Translations under genes and position numbers: made by a program | Shown here: positions 8,304 through 17,986 of the stretch, piece after piece | Position numbering within the stretch: position 1 is the stretch's first letter | Layout of the letters: each line of letters opens with the position of its first letter | NCBI GenBank assembly: GCA_947625655.1 | Contig: CANQPD010000001.1 | Span: 248,001 to 312,000, forward strand | DNA: 64,000 nucleotides | Source: an uncultured Dysosmobacter sp. | GTDB taxonomy: Bacteria; Bacillota; Clostridia; Oscillospirales; Oscillospiraceae | Reading direction: 5' to 3' | The notes under the pieces: model-generated | What the model was told of the DNA's origin: nothing | Seen by the model: the letters and a program-made list of their open reading frames with translations, nothing else | The model's database searches: none

Positions 8304-11300
8304 TCAAAACAGCGTGATCTGGCTGGTCTCCGCCATGCCCGCGAAGGCCCCCAGGGCCTTCAGCTGCTCAATGTGGGTCTTGGACAGCTTATTGCAGCAC
8401 ATGGCGAATTCCTCGATGGAGATGAACTGCTTTCCCTTCCGCTTCTCCACCGTGTCGATGGCCGCCGCTTCGCCCAGGCCGTGGACGGTGGTGAAGGGCG
8501 GCAGCAGGCCGTTTTCCGTCACGATGAACTTGGTGGCGTCAGACCTGTAGATGTCGATGGTGTCGAAGTGGAAGCCCCGGAGATAGAACTCGTAGCACAC
8601 CTCCAGGGTGGTCAGCAGGTTCTGCTCCACGGCGGTGGCGTCCTTGTTGTTTTCGATCTCCCGGATCTTCCGCTTCACCGCGTCCTTGCCCGCGCAGCAG
8701 TACTCCGCGTCAAAGGCCTTGGCCCGGACGGAGAAGAAGGTGGCGTAAAACGCCAGGGGCTCGTGGACCTTGTACCAGGCGATGCGGAAGGCCATCATGA
8801 CGTAGGCCACGGCGTGGGCCTTGGGGAACAGATAGCCGATCTTGGCCAGGGATTCAATGTACCACTCCGGCACCTCGTGCTCCCGCATGGCCTCCACCCA
8901 GCCCGGCTCGAAGCCGCCCTTTTTCACCTTGCCCTTTCGGACGGACTCCATGATCTTGAAGCTCATCTTCGGGTCCAGGCCCATGGAGATCAGGTACAGC
9001 ATGATGTCGTCACGGCAGCCCACCGTCTCCAGAACGCCGGCGGTGCCGCTGACGATCAGTTCCCGGGCGTTGCCCAGCCACACGTCGGTGCCGTGGGAGA
9101 AGCCGGAGAGACGCACCAGGGTATTGAAATCCTTGGGCTGGGTATCTATCAGCATCTGGCGGGTGAAGCGGGTGTTGAACTCCGGGATGGCCACGGCGCC
9201 GGTAGGCCCCAGGATCTCGTCATTCTCATACCCCAGCGCCTTGCTGGAGGTAAAAATGGACATGGTGTCCGGATCGTCCAGGGGAATGTCGTGGGGGTCC
9301 ACGCCGGTGAGATCCTGCATCATACGGACCATGGTGGGGTCATCGTGTCCCAGCATGTCCAGCTTCAGGATGTTGGCCTCCATGGAGTGGTATTCAAAAT
9401 GGGTGGTGATGGTGTCGGAGTCGTCGGCGTCCGCCGGGTGCTGGACGGGACAGAAATCCTCCATATCCTTGTCGTCGGGGACTACCACCAGGCCGCCGGG
9501 GTGCTGGCCGGTGGTGCGCCGGGTGCCAACGCAGCCCAGGGTCAGCCGGTTCTCCTCCGCCCGCCCGGCGGTGATGCCGTTTTCCTCCAGATACTTTTTC
9601 ACAAAGCCGTAGGCGGTCTTTTCCGCCAGGGTACCGATGGTGCCCGCCCGGAACACCTGGGTCTCGCCGAACATCTCGATGGCGTGGCGGTGGGCCCGGG
9701 CCTGGTACTCGCCGGAGAAGTTCAGGTCGATATCCGGCACCTTGCCGCCGCCAAAGCCCAGGAAGGTCTCAAAGGGGATGTCAAAGCCGTCCTTGGCGTA
9801 CTTTTCGCCGCAGACGGGGCAGTTTTTGTCCGGCATATCCGCGCCGCAGCCATAGGAGCCGTCCTGAATGAACTCCGTATTCTTGCACTTGGGGCAGCGG
9901 TAGTGGGGCGGCAGGGAATTGACCTCTGTGATGCCGGACATGTAGGCCACCAAAGACGAGCCCACGGAACCCCGGGAGCCCACCAGATAGCCGTTTTCCA
10001 GGCTCCGCTGCACCAGCTTCTGTGCGGACATGTACACCACGTCGTACTTGCCCAAAATGCCGCTCAGCTCCACGTTCAGGCGGTCCACGATCAGCTGGGG
10101 CGGATCTTCGCCGTAGAGCCGGTGGACCTTTTCCCACACCAGGCGGTTCAGGTCCTCCTCGGAATTTTCCAGGCGGGGCGGGAACAGCTCCGAGGGCAGC
10201 AGCTCAAAGGTCTCTATTTGATCCGCCACCAGGCGGGTGTTGGTCACCACCACCTCATAGGCCTTCTCCTCCCCCAGATAGCTGAACTCCCGCAGCATCT
10301 CATCGGTGGTCTTGAAGTAGATGGGCAGGGATTCGTTGGCGTCCGGGAACTTCTTGGACGCCAGCAGGATGTGTCGGTACACCTCGTCCTCCGGCTCCCG
10401 GAAATGGACGTCGCCGGTGGCGCAGACAGGCTTGCCCAGCTCCTCCCCCAGGCGGACGATGGTGCGGTTGAATTCCTTCAGATCCTCCACGCTCTGCACG
10501 TCGCCGCTGCGGAGCATGAACATGTTGTTGCACAGGGGCTGGATCTCCAGATAGTCGTAAAAGTCCGCGATGCGCTTCAGCTCGTCCCAGTCCTTGTGGT
10601 CCGCCACGGCCCGGAACAGCTCGCCCGCCTCGCAGGCGGAGCCCACGATAATGCCCTCCCGGTGCTCCCGCAGCAGGCTTTTGGGAATGGTGGGCACCCG
10701 CTTGAAGTATTTCAGGTTGGAGGCAGAGATCATCTGATAGAGGTTTTTCAATCCCACCTTGTTCCGGGCCAGCAGGATGATGTGCTTGGGGAACCGGTTG
10801 GTCTTGCTGCCCAGGGGCCGCAGCTTCTCCATCTCCCCGTTCACCGCCTGGAGCGTATGAATGCCTTTCTCGTGGAGCATCTTCCAGAAGGGGATCAGCA
10901 TATAGCCCACTGTGGCGGCGTCGTCGCTGGCCCGGTGGTGGTTGAAGGCGGGCAGATCCAGATGCTCCGCCACGATGTCCAGCTTGTACTTCCCCAGCCC
11001 CGGCAGCAGGTTCTGGGCCAGGATCAGGGAGTCCACATAGGTGGGGTCGAAGGGCAGTCCGCAGTCCCGGCAGCCCTTGCGGATAAAGCCGATGTCGAAT
11101 TCCGCGTTGTGGGCCGCCAAAGGGCGGCCATTGACAAATTTCAAGAAGGCCTCCAGCGCCTCCTTGGGCTGGGGCGCGTCCTTCAGCATGTCGTCGGTGA
11201 TGCCGGTCAGGCCGATGATCTCCGGCGTCAGGCGGCGGCCCGGGTTGACGAAAGTCTGAAAGCGCTCCGCGATCTCGCCGTCCTTCAGCACAACCGCGCC

Positions 11301-12296
11301 GATCTCCGTGATGGCCTCCCGGTCCACCTTCAATCCGGTGGTCTCGATGTCGAAGCAGACGAATTCGCCGTCCAGAGAGCAGTCCTGAGTGCCGTGGACC
11401 ACCACCCGGTCGTCGATGTTGTTGACAAAGTACCCCTCCACGCCGTAAAGGATTTTTATTTTACTCCCCGCGGCGTGCCAGGCATCCGGAAAGGACTGGG
11501 CCACGCCGTGGTCCGTGATGGCGATGGCGGGATGGCCCCAGCGGATGGCCTCCTGGATGACCTCCTTGGTGTCCGTCAGGGCGTCCATGTTGCTCATTTT
11601 CGTATGTAAATGCAGCTCCACCCGCTTCACCGGGGCGGTGTCCTCCCGCTCCTTGTGCTGGATCACGTTGATGTGATAGGGGTTCAGCTGGATATCCTTG
11701 CCGTCCCAGGTGGGCTCCATCTTGCCCTGGACGCACAGCCACATGCCGGGCTTGATAGCGCTCTCCAGGCTCTGGGCCTCCTTGGTGGTCAGGTTTTTCT
11801 GCACCGTCACGGAGTTGGTGTAATCCGTCATGTCGAAGCTCAGCCGCCACATGCCGGGCCGCCGGGTCTCCCGGCACTCGAAGGCAAACACCTTGCCCGC
11901 CACCGTGGCGTTGCCCATTTTCAAATTTAAATCCTTCATGGGGCCGGGCTTGGCCTTGATGGGATTGCCCATCAGCACCTTGCCCACCGCCGGCCTGCCG
12001 GCGCCCTTGCCCGCAGGCGCGGCGGACGCCTGGGGCACGGGCCGGGGGGCCTCCGGGGCCTTGCAGGTGACATGGATTTCCGCCTTGGTGAAGCCGTAGA
12101 CCGCCTTCAGGCAGTCGGCGATGTCCTGGATGTCGGACTCTGACAGCGGGAATTTAACGGTCAATTGCAGGGCAATGGACATGGCGGACTGGTCGATACA
12201 GGCTCCCGTCAGCACCGCGCCCGCCAGCTTCAGCCGCAGCTCACCGGAGAGCTGCAGCTCTGTGAACATTTCAAAAAACGGGATATCTCTTGACAT
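8304..12296 (-). CDS. polC: DNA polymerase III alpha subunit, PolC type
   Basis: The main replicative polymerase of low-GC Gram-positive bacteria, with built-in 3'-5' exonuclease. It is 1330 aa, somewhat shorter than the usual 1430 or so, mainly in the N-terminal region. In order: an N-terminal region with a Pro/Ala linker (about 80-105), an OB-like region, a PHP domain split by the exonuclease (HLHTKMS at 229-235; exonuclease D316/E318 in 'FDIETTG'), a four-Cys zinc site at about 799-830, then the polymerase core. A GAGAGGAAA ribosome-binding site supports the ATG at 12296. It is last in the pyrH-to-polC run. Confidence 0.96.
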   Translation of the reverse strand: MSRDIPFFEMFTELQLSGELRLKLAGAVLTGACIDQSAMSIALQLTVKFPLSESDIQDIADCLKAVYGFTKAEIHVTCKAPEAPRPVPQASAAPAGKGAGRPAVGKVLMGNPIKAKPGPMKDLNLKMGNATVAGKVFAFECRETRRPGMWRLSFDMTDYTNSVTVQKNLTTKEAQSLESAIKPGMWLCVQGKMEPTWDGKDIQLNPYHINVIQHKEREDTAPVKRVELHLHTKMSNMDALTDTKEVIQEAIRWGHPAIAITDHGVAQSFPDAWHAAGSKIKILYGVEGYFVNNIDDRVVVHGTQDCSLDGEFVCFDIETTGLKVDREAITEIGAVVLKDGEIAERFQTFVNPGRRLTPEIIGLTGITDDMLKDAPQPKEALEAFLKFVNGRPLAAHNAEFDIGFIRKGCRDCGLPFDPTYVDSLILAQNLLPGLGKYKLDIVAEHLDLPAFNHHRASDDAATVGYMLIPFWKMLHEKGIHTLQAVNGEMEKLRPLGSKTNRFPKHIILLARNKVGLKNLYQMISASNLKYFKRVPTIPKSLLREHREGIIVGSACEAGELFRAVADHKDWDELKRIADFYDYLEIQPLCNNMFMLRSGDVQSVEDLKEFNRTIVRLGEELGKPVCATGDVHFREPEDEVYRHILLASKKFPDANESLPIYFKTTDEMLREFSYLGEEKAYEVVVTNTRLVADQIETFELLPSELFPPRLENSEEDLNRLVWEKVHRLYGEDPPQLIVDRLNVELSGILGKYDVVYMSAQKLVQRSLENGYLVGSRGSVGSSLVAYMSGITEVNSLPPHYRCPKCKNTEFIQDGSYGCGADMPDKNCPVCGEKYAKDGFDIPFETFLGFGGGKVPDIDLNFSGEYQARAHRHAIEMFGETQVFRAGTIGTLAEKTAYGFVKKYLEENGITAGRAEENRLTLGCVGTRRTTGQHPGGLVVVPDDKDMEDFCPVQHPADADDSDTITTHFEYHSMEANILKLDMLGHDDPTMVRMMQDLTGVDPHDIPLDDPDTMSIFTSSKALGYENDEILGPTGAVAIPEFNTRFTRQMLIDTQPKDFNTLVRLSGFSHGTDVWLGNARELIVSGTAGVLETVGCRDDIMLYLISMGLDPKMSFKIMESVRKGKVKKGGFEPGWVEAMREHEVPEWYIESLAKIGYLFPKAHAVAYVMMAFRIAWYKVHEPLAFYATFFSVRAKAFDAEYCCAGKDAVKRKIREIENNKDATAVEQNLLTTLEVCYEFYLRGFHFDTIDIYRSDATKFIVTENGLLPPFTTVHGLGEAAAIDTVEKRKGKQFISIEEFAMCCNKLSKTHIEQLKALGAFAGMAETSQITLF

Positions 12297-12328
12297 GGTT
12301 TCCTCTCTGATATGGTCCAATAAAATAA

Positions 12329-12487
12329 TGGACAATTGACAATGGACAATGGACAATGAGGGTGCTTGCCGAACGCATTTTCCAACACTTCCAGGCGGGC
12401 GATTTCCGAAAAGAAGCCGCACACCTGAAAGTGCATTTGCGTCCAGTGTCCCCTCATTGTCAATTGTCAATTGTCCATTGTCAATTC
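12329..12487. repeat. MITE-like element with terminal inverted repeats
   Basis: About 158 bp between ispG and polC, bounded by inverted arms built from short ACAATTG/ACAATGG units and ending in ACAATGAGGG. The left arm is about 12329-12362, the right about 12449-12487. The inner 85 bp is non-repetitive. It has no credible coding capacity and could act as hairpin RNA in the ispG-polC transcript. Confidence 0.6.
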
Positions 12488-13525
12488 TTAAAGTTTCTCA
12501 ATTTCCGCCATCAATGCGTCCACAAGCCGTTCCTGGGGCACCTTGTAAAGGATCTCCCCTTTTCGGAACAGCAGGCCCTCGCCCCTGCCGCCGGCGATGC
12601 CGATGTCGGCGGCGGCAGCCTCGCCGGGGCCGTTGACGGCGCAGCCCATCACCGCCACGGTGATGTTCTTTTGACAGTTCGCCAGCCGCCGTTCCACCTC
12701 CTCTGCAATGGGGATCAGGTCGATGCGGGTGCGGCCGCAGGTGGGGCAGGCGATCAGGTTCACGCCCTCTTTCCGCAGCCCGGCGGCTTTCAGGATCTTG
12801 TGGGCGGCGTAGATCTCCTCCACCGGGTCGGCGGTCAGGGTCACGCGAATGGTGTCTCCGATGCCCATGCACAGCAATCCGCCGATGCCCATGGCGGATT
12901 TCACCATGCCCATGGAGGGCGTGCCCGCCTCGGTGACGCCCAGATGCAGGGGATAGTCCGTCTGCTCCGCCAGCAGGCGGTAGGCCGCCATGGTCAGCGG
13001 CACGTCGGAGCACTTCACGGAGATGCAGATGTCGTCAAAGTCGAACCTGTTCAGCAGATGTACATGGCCCATGGCGCTCTCCACCAGGGCCTCGGCGGTG
13101 ACGCCGCCGTATTTTGCCCGCAGCTCCTTTTCCAAGGACCCGCCGTTGACGCCGACGCGGATGGGGATGCCCTTTTGGCGGCAGATGTCCGCCACGGCCT
13201 TGACCTTCTCTTCCCCGCCGATATTGCCGGGGTTGATGCGCAGGGCGTCGATCCCCCGCTCCGCACACGCCAGGGCGAATTTGTAGTTGAAATGGATGTC
13301 GGCGATCAGGGGAATGCCGATCTGCTCCTTGATCTTGTCCACGGCCTCTGCCGCCGCCTGGTCAGGGATGGCCACCCGGATGATCTCGCATCCGGCGGCC
13401 TCCAATTGCTTGATCTGGGCCACGGTAGCGGCCACATCGTCGGTCTTGGTATTGCACATGGACTGGATGGACACCGGGGCGCCGCCGCCCACGGCCACCC
13501 GGCCCACCATCAGCTTCTTTGTCAT
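12488..13525 (-). CDS. ispG: 4-hydroxy-3-methylbut-2-enyl diphosphate synthase
   Basis: This MEP-pathway iron-sulfur enzyme converts MEcPP to HMBPP. It is 345 aa, typical of the short bacterial form. The 4Fe-4S ligands are C260 and C263 ('CPTCGRT') and C295 ('MGCAVNGPGE'), with conserved Glu302. The TIM-barrel start 'VGGGAPVSIQSM' is clear. It lies in the same run as dxr, so two MEP-pathway genes are cotranscribed. Its stop abuts the repeat element before polC. Confidence 0.97.
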   Translation of the reverse strand: MTKKLMVGRVAVGGGAPVSIQSMCNTKTDDVAATVAQIKQLEAAGCEIIRVAIPDQAAAEAVDKIKEQIGIPLIADIHFNYKFALACAERGIDALRINPGNIGGEEKVKAVADICRQKGIPIRVGVNGGSLEKELRAKYGGVTAEALVESAMGHVHLLNRFDFDDICISVKCSDVPLTMAAYRLLAEQTDYPLHLGVTEAGTPSMGMVKSAMGIGGLLCMGIGDTIRVTLTADPVEEIYAAHKILKAAGLRKEGVNLIACPTCGRTRIDLIPIAEEVERRLANCQKNITVAVMGCAVNGPGEAAAADIGIAGGRGEGLLFRKGEILYKVPQERLVDALMAEIEKL

Positions 13526-13538
13526 ATTCGCGTCCTCC

Positions 13539-14612
13539 CTATTGGATCAGCTTCCAAACATCCTGCAGGGTCACCAGCAGCATAAAGCCCATCAGCACCA
13601 CAAAGCCCACGGTGTTCACCGCCGCCTGATACTTCTCCGGCACCCGCCGCTTGAACACCAGCAGCGCCGCGGCATCCACCAGCAGGAAGAAGATGCGGCC
13701 GCCGTCCAGCGCGGGGATGGGCAGCAGATTCATCACCGCCAGATTCACCGCCAGCAGCGCCGCGAAATAGAAGACCTGGCTCCAGGCGTCGCCGGCGCTC
13801 TCCGCCGCGGAGCCCACCTCCGTGATGGTGGACACGATGCCCACCGGGCCGCTGAGATCCTCCATGGAGGCTCCGCCGCTCACCAGCTGCACCAGGCTGA
13901 ACCACACCAGCTGGACAAAATCCATGGCCGTATTCCAGGTGTAGCGCAGCTTTGCGCCCAGGGTCGCCTCCGTCACATGGGCGCCCACATACAGGCCGAA
14001 GCCGGTATAGGTGCCGCCATTGCTGTCAGAATAGGCCTGCCGGGTCATGGGGAAGTCCTTCAAAACCACCTTTTCCCCGTCCCGGATGACCTCCAGATCG
14101 ATGGTATCCCCCTGGTGGTAGGACAAAAACAGCGACGCGTCCCCCCGCAGATAGGTGCGGTAGCCGTCGATCTTATAGAAGATATCCCCTTCCATCAGGC
14201 CGTTTTCGCCCTGCAAAGCAAATTCCGGCGCAAAGCCGCTGATCTCGTCGGTGAAAAAGGCCGCCGCGCCGGCATACAGGACCAGCAGGATGACCACGCC
14301 GGTCAGAAAGTTCATAAACGCCCCGGCGGCCAGGATGACGAATTTCTTCCAGAACCCCTGGCGGACAAAGGACCGCTCGTCTCCCGTGTCCTCGTCCTCC
14401 CCCTCCATGGCGCAGAAGCCGCCGATGGGAAAGGCCCGCAGGGAATAGCGGGTCTCCTCTGTCTCCTTGTGCCAGAGCAGGGGGCCCATGCCGATGGAAA
14501 ATTCGTTGACCCGGACACCGCACAGCTTTGCCGTGATAAAATGACCAAATTCATGGACGGCCACCAGTACGCCGAAAATCAAGATCGCCGCCAGGATAAA
14601 AACAGGTTTCAT
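13539..14612 (-). CDS. rseP: RIP (site-2) metalloprotease RseP
   Basis: An integral membrane zinc protease of about 357 aa that cleaves transmembrane substrates such as anti-sigma factors or signal peptide remnants. The HExxH site is H20-E21-F-G-H24 in the first helix, a PDZ-like region lies in the middle, and the second motif 'NLLPIPALDGGRI' lies near the C-terminus. I chose the ATG at 14612 (GGAG ribosome-binding site); an in-frame start at 14642 would run into dxr. The position between dxr and ispG is the usual Firmicutes one. Confidence 0.94.
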   Translation of the reverse strand: MKPVFILAAILIFGVLVAVHEFGHFITAKLCGVRVNEFSIGMGPLLWHKETEETRYSLRAFPIGGFCAMEGEDEDTGDERSFVRQGFWKKFVILAAGAFMNFLTGVVILLVLYAGAAAFFTDEISGFAPEFALQGENGLMEGDIFYKIDGYRTYLRGDASLFLSYHQGDTIDLEVIRDGEKVVLKDFPMTRQAYSDSNGGTYTGFGLYVGAHVTEATLGAKLRYTWNTAMDFVQLVWFSLVQLVSGGASMEDLSGPVGIVSTITEVGSAAESAGDAWSQVFYFAALLAVNLAVMNLLPIPALDGGRIFFLLVDAAALLVFKRRVPEKYQAAVNTVGFVVLMGFMLLVTLQDVWKLIQ

Positions 14613-14631
14613 GCAACAGCTCCAAATCGAT

Positions 14632-15774
14632 TTATTTCCCAAGCACGGCGCGCCGGGCTGCCCGGTCCGCCGCTAAGATCTCCTCCAAAGCCGGATTTTG
14701 GACCACCGGCACTTCCCCCCTGGCCTTTTCCACCAGCCGGGGGATGTCGTGAAAGCCGATCCGGTCCGCCAGGAACAGCCGGACGGCCTCCTCGTTGGCG
14801 CCATTCAGGATGGCGCAGGCGGTGCCGCCCTGGCTGGCGGCCTCCTCGGCCAGCCGCAGACACGGGAACGCCTCCCGGTCCGGGGCCGCGAAGGTCAGGG
14901 GCGGGCAGGCCAGCAGGTCCAGCGGCTCCGCCGGATTCTCCCCCCGGTTGGGATACGTCATGGCGTACCGGATGGGCAGGCGCATATCCGGCGTGCCCAG
15001 CTGGGCCAGCACCGCGCCGTCCCGGTATTCCACCAGGGAGTGGACGATGCTCTGCCGGTGGATGACCACGTCCACCTGCCGAAGCGGCAGGCGGTACAGC
15101 CGCATGGCCTCGATGACCTCCAGGCCCTTGTTCATCAGCGTGGCACAGTCCACGGTGATCTTGGGGCCCATTTTCCAGTTGGGGTGCTTCAGGGCGTCCG
15201 CCTTTGTCATTCTACCCACTTCGTCGTAGGTCATTCCGTAAAATGGCCCGCCGGAACAGGTCAAAATCAGCCGCTTGATCTCGCCCCGGTCCGCGCAGCC
15301 CTGGACGCACTGGAAGATGGCGGAGTGCTCGGAATCCACCGGCACGATCTCCGCCCCATAGCGGTCCGCCGCGTCCATCACCAGCTGGCCCGCGCAGACC
15401 AGGGTCTCTTTATTGGCCAGGGCGATGCGCTTTTTCTCCCGGATGGCCGCCAGCGTGGGCTTCAGACCCACCATGCCCACCACGGCGGTGACCACCGTGT
15501 CGGCCTCCGCCAGTGTGGCGGCCTCTTCCAGGGCGGCAAAGCCGCCTGAAACCCTGGTATCGGTATCCGCCAGCCGGACCGCCAGGTCCCTGGCCGCCGA
15601 TTCGTCGGTCAGCACGGCAAGACGCGGCCGAAACCGCCGCGCCTGCTCCTCCATGCGCTCCGCGCTGGAGTTGGCGGTAAGTGCCGCCACCCGCAGGCCC
15701 AGCTGCTCCGCCACGTCCAGGGTCTGGCGGCCGATGGAGCCGGTGGAGCCAAGTATCGAAATCGTATTCGTCAT
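14632..15774 (-). CDS. dxr: 1-deoxy-D-xylulose 5-phosphate reductoisomerase
   Basis: The NADPH-dependent enzyme that commits DXP to the MEP isoprenoid pathway. It is 380 aa, with the NADPH loop GSTGSIG at 9-15 and the metal and substrate region around D147 and E149 ('VDSEHSAIFQ'). It lies between cdsA and rseP, as in many Firmicutes. With ispG and uppS in the same run, it links isoprenoid supply to cell-wall carrier lipid synthesis. Confidence 0.97.
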   Translation of the reverse strand: MTNTISILGSTGSIGRQTLDVAEQLGLRVAALTANSSAERMEEQARRFRPRLAVLTDESAARDLAVRLADTDTRVSGGFAALEEAATLAEADTVVTAVVGMVGLKPTLAAIREKKRIALANKETLVCAGQLVMDAADRYGAEIVPVDSEHSAIFQCVQGCADRGEIKRLILTCSGGPFYGMTYDEVGRMTKADALKHPNWKMGPKITVDCATLMNKGLEVIEAMRLYRLPLRQVDVVIHRQSIVHSLVEYRDGAVLAQLGTPDMRLPIRYAMTYPNRGENPAEPLDLLACPPLTFAAPDREAFPCLRLAEEAASQGGTACAILNGANEEAVRLFLADRIGFHDIPRLVEKARGEVPVVQNPALEEILAADRAARRAVLGK

Positions 15775-15803
15775 AGGCTTATCCTAATTCACAAAACTTA
15801 AAA

Positions 15804-16604
15804 TCATCTCAACGCAAAGACCAGGACCGTCTCAATGACCGGCGTCACAAACAGCACGCTGTCAAACCGGTCCAGCACGCCGCCGTGCTCCAGGAACAGG
15901 CGGCCGTAGTCCTTGATGCCGAACTCCCGCTTGATGAGGGAGAAGCTCAGATCCCCCACCTGGGCCACGATGCCGCACAGAAGAGCCAGGAGCACCATGG
16001 GGCCATAGCCGATGCTGCCGCCGAACCAGCGGTCCATGACAAAGGCGAAGAGCAGGCCGCACACCACGTTGCCCAGGATGCCGCCGATGGAACCCTCGAT
16101 GGTCTTCTTGGGGCTGACCTTGGGAGCCAGCTTGTGCCTGCCCAGCGTCAGACCCGCGAAATAAGCAAAGGTATCGCAGGCAAAGCTGAGGATGAAGGGC
16201 AGCAGCAGATAGGCCCGGTGGACGCCGGCGGCCTCCAGCCGCAGAAAGGCGGAGAAGGAGTACGGGATCAGCACCACGCCGAAGACGCCCGCCATGCACT
16301 GGACGAACTTCACCTCTCCCGCCTTGAGGATGGCATAGATAAAGGTGACGACCACATAGATGATCCACCACACCGCTATCACGCTTGGCCGGTCATAGTA
16401 CCACTCCACAGAGAAGACCGCGGCGATGACCGTCCAGGTCATCAAAGGGCTTCCCTTTTCCACACCGACGCATTTCATCAGCTCTCCCGCGCCGATACCG
16501 GCCAGCAGGGCCAGCGCCGCCATCATCACCAGCATGGGCGCCCACAGGACCACCCACACCAGCACCGGCACGCCGACCACAGCCACCAAAATTCTCGATT
16601 TCAT
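15804..16604 (-). CDS. cdsA: phosphatidate cytidylyltransferase
   Basis: A polytopic membrane enzyme (266 aa) that makes CDP-diacylglycerol from phosphatidic acid and CTP. It has about seven hydrophobic segments. The family signature lies near the C-terminus: 'GDLSFSLIKREFGIKD' followed by 'HGGVLDRFDS'. Downstream of uppS and upstream of dxr, it keeps the conserved order. Confidence 0.95.
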   Translation of the reverse strand: MKSRILVAVVGVPVLVWVVLWAPMLVMMAALALLAGIGAGELMKCVGVEKGSPLMTWTVIAAVFSVEWYYDRPSVIAVWWIIYVVVTFIYAILKAGEVKFVQCMAGVFGVVLIPYSFSAFLRLEAAGVHRAYLLLPFILSFACDTFAYFAGLTLGRHKLAPKVSPKKTIEGSIGGILGNVVCGLLFAFVMDRWFGGSIGYGPMVLLALLCGIVAQVGDLSFSLIKREFGIKDYGRLFLEHGGVLDRFDSVLFVTPVIETVLVFALR

Positions 16605-16628
16605 AACAGCCCTCTTTTCTGTAAAGGC

Positions 16629-17381
16629 TTATTTCTTCACACCGCCGAAGCGGCGGTCTCTTCCCTGATAGGCCGCGATGGCCTTGTCCAGCTCCGCCTC
16701 GTCAAAGTCCGGCCAGAGGACATCCGTGAAATAGAACTCCGCATAGGCGCACTGCCACAGCAGGAAGTTGGAAAGCCGCAGCTCTCCGCTGGGGCGGATG
16801 ATCAGCTCCGGGTCCGGGATGCCCCGGGAGTCCAGATAGGAGGAGAACAGCCCGTCGTCCAGCTCCTCGGGCCGCCGCTCCCCTGCCGCGCAGTCGGCGG
16901 CGAACCGCCGCGCCGCCCGCAGGATCTCGTCCCGGCCGCCGTAGTTCAGGCAGACATTGGCCTGGAAGTCGTCCTTGGAGAGATGCTCCGTGATCTCATC
17001 CGTCTCCCGGGCCAGGGCCTGCAGCTCCGGGGAAATGGGGGTCATGTCCCCGAAGAAGTGGAGGCGGATATGGTCCCGCTCCATGGTGTCCACGGCCTCC
17101 AGCAGGTACTTCTTCAAAAGGGTCATAATGGCCCCCACCTCGTCGGCGGAGCGCTTCCAGTTCTCCGTGGAAAAGGCGTACACCGTCAGATACTGCACGC
17201 CGATGTTCTTGCAGTAGGTGGCGATGCGGCGGAAGGTCTCCGCCCCCGCCTTGTGACCGGCGGTGCGGGGCAGGCCCCGCTTGGTTGCCCAGCGGCCGTT
17301 GCCGTCCATAATAATCGCAATATGGCGAGGCAGGTGTTGCTCCTGCCCCGCCGTATTGGTGCTTTTCAATACTTCAGCCAT
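16629..17381 (-). CDS. uppS: isoprenyl transferase (undecaprenyl diphosphate synthase)
   Basis: A cis-prenyltransferase of 250 aa that extends farnesyl diphosphate with isopentenyl units to make the cell-wall carrier lipid. Catalytic D26 lies in 'IIMDGNGRWA', 'YAFSTENWKRS' follows, and the C-terminal 'ELIIRPSGELRLSNFL' is diagnostic. The start codon overlaps the frr stop (TGATG), so translation is probably coupled. Confidence 0.97.
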   Translation of the reverse strand: MAEVLKSTNTAGQEQHLPRHIAIIMDGNGRWATKRGLPRTAGHKAGAETFRRIATYCKNIGVQYLTVYAFSTENWKRSADEVGAIMTLLKKYLLEAVDTMERDHIRLHFFGDMTPISPELQALARETDEITEHLSKDDFQANVCLNYGGRDEILRAARRFAADCAAGERRPEELDDGLFSSYLDSRGIPDPELIIRPSGELRLSNFLLWQCAYAEFYFTDVLWPDFDEAELDKAIAAYQGRDRRFGGVKK

Positions 17382-17938
17382 CAGACCGCCATCAATTCCT
17401 TTTCCTTTTTCGCCAGCAGATCATCCAGCGTCTTGCAGCTGTCATCGGTCAGCTTCTGGAGATCCTTCTCCACCATCTTCAGCTCGTCCTCGGTGATCTC
17501 GGACTTCTTCTCCTGCTTCTTGAAGTTGTCCATGGCGTCCCGGCGGATGTTGCGGACGGCCACCTTGCCGGCCTCCGCGTATTTGCGGATCTGCTTCACC
17601 AGCTCCTTGCGGCGCTCCTCCGTCAGCTGGGGAAAGGTCAGGCGGATGCAGCGGCCGTCGTTCTGGGGGTTGATGCCCAGATCGGAGTTCTGGATGGCCT
17701 TCTCGATGCTCTTCAGGGCCTTGCTGTCCCAGGGGGAGATGACCAGCGCCCGGGGATCGGGAGAGGAAATGGCCGCGATCTGCTGGATGGGGGTGGGGCT
17801 GCCGTAATAGTCCACCAGGATGCGGTCCAGCACGGCGGCGTTGGCCCGGCCCGCCCGCACGGAGGCAAAGTCCGCCGCGACAGAATCGATGCTCTTCTTC
17901 ATTTTTTCCTCGTATACCTTGTACTCGTCCTTCAACAT
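17381..17938 (-). CDS. frr: ribosome recycling factor
   Basis: A cytoplasmic factor (185 aa) that splits post-termination ribosomes with EF-G. The sequence is full length with the conserved 'RAGRANAAVLDRI' and 'LTEERRKELVKQ' segments. It sits between pyrH and uppS with a one-base overlap to uppS. Nothing unusual is seen. Confidence 0.97.
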   Translation of the reverse strand: MLKDEYKVYEEKMKKSIDSVAADFASVRAGRANAAVLDRILVDYYGSPTPIQQIAAISSPDPRALVISPWDSKALKSIEKAIQNSDLGINPQNDGRCIRLTFPQLTEERRKELVKQIRKYAEAGKVAVRNIRRDAMDNFKKQEKKSEITEDELKMVEKDLQKLTDDSCKTLDDLLAKKEKELMAV

Positions 17939-17986
17939 AATAGGGTCCTTCCTTTCACGTTTCTGTTATGGGAGGTCGTTCCGGTT

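Noticed and set aside
8133-11609. 1158-codon plus-strand frame opposite polC
   Set aside because: It is the antisense shadow of the GC-rich polC gene; composition is His/Gly/Gln-rich and carries no domain.
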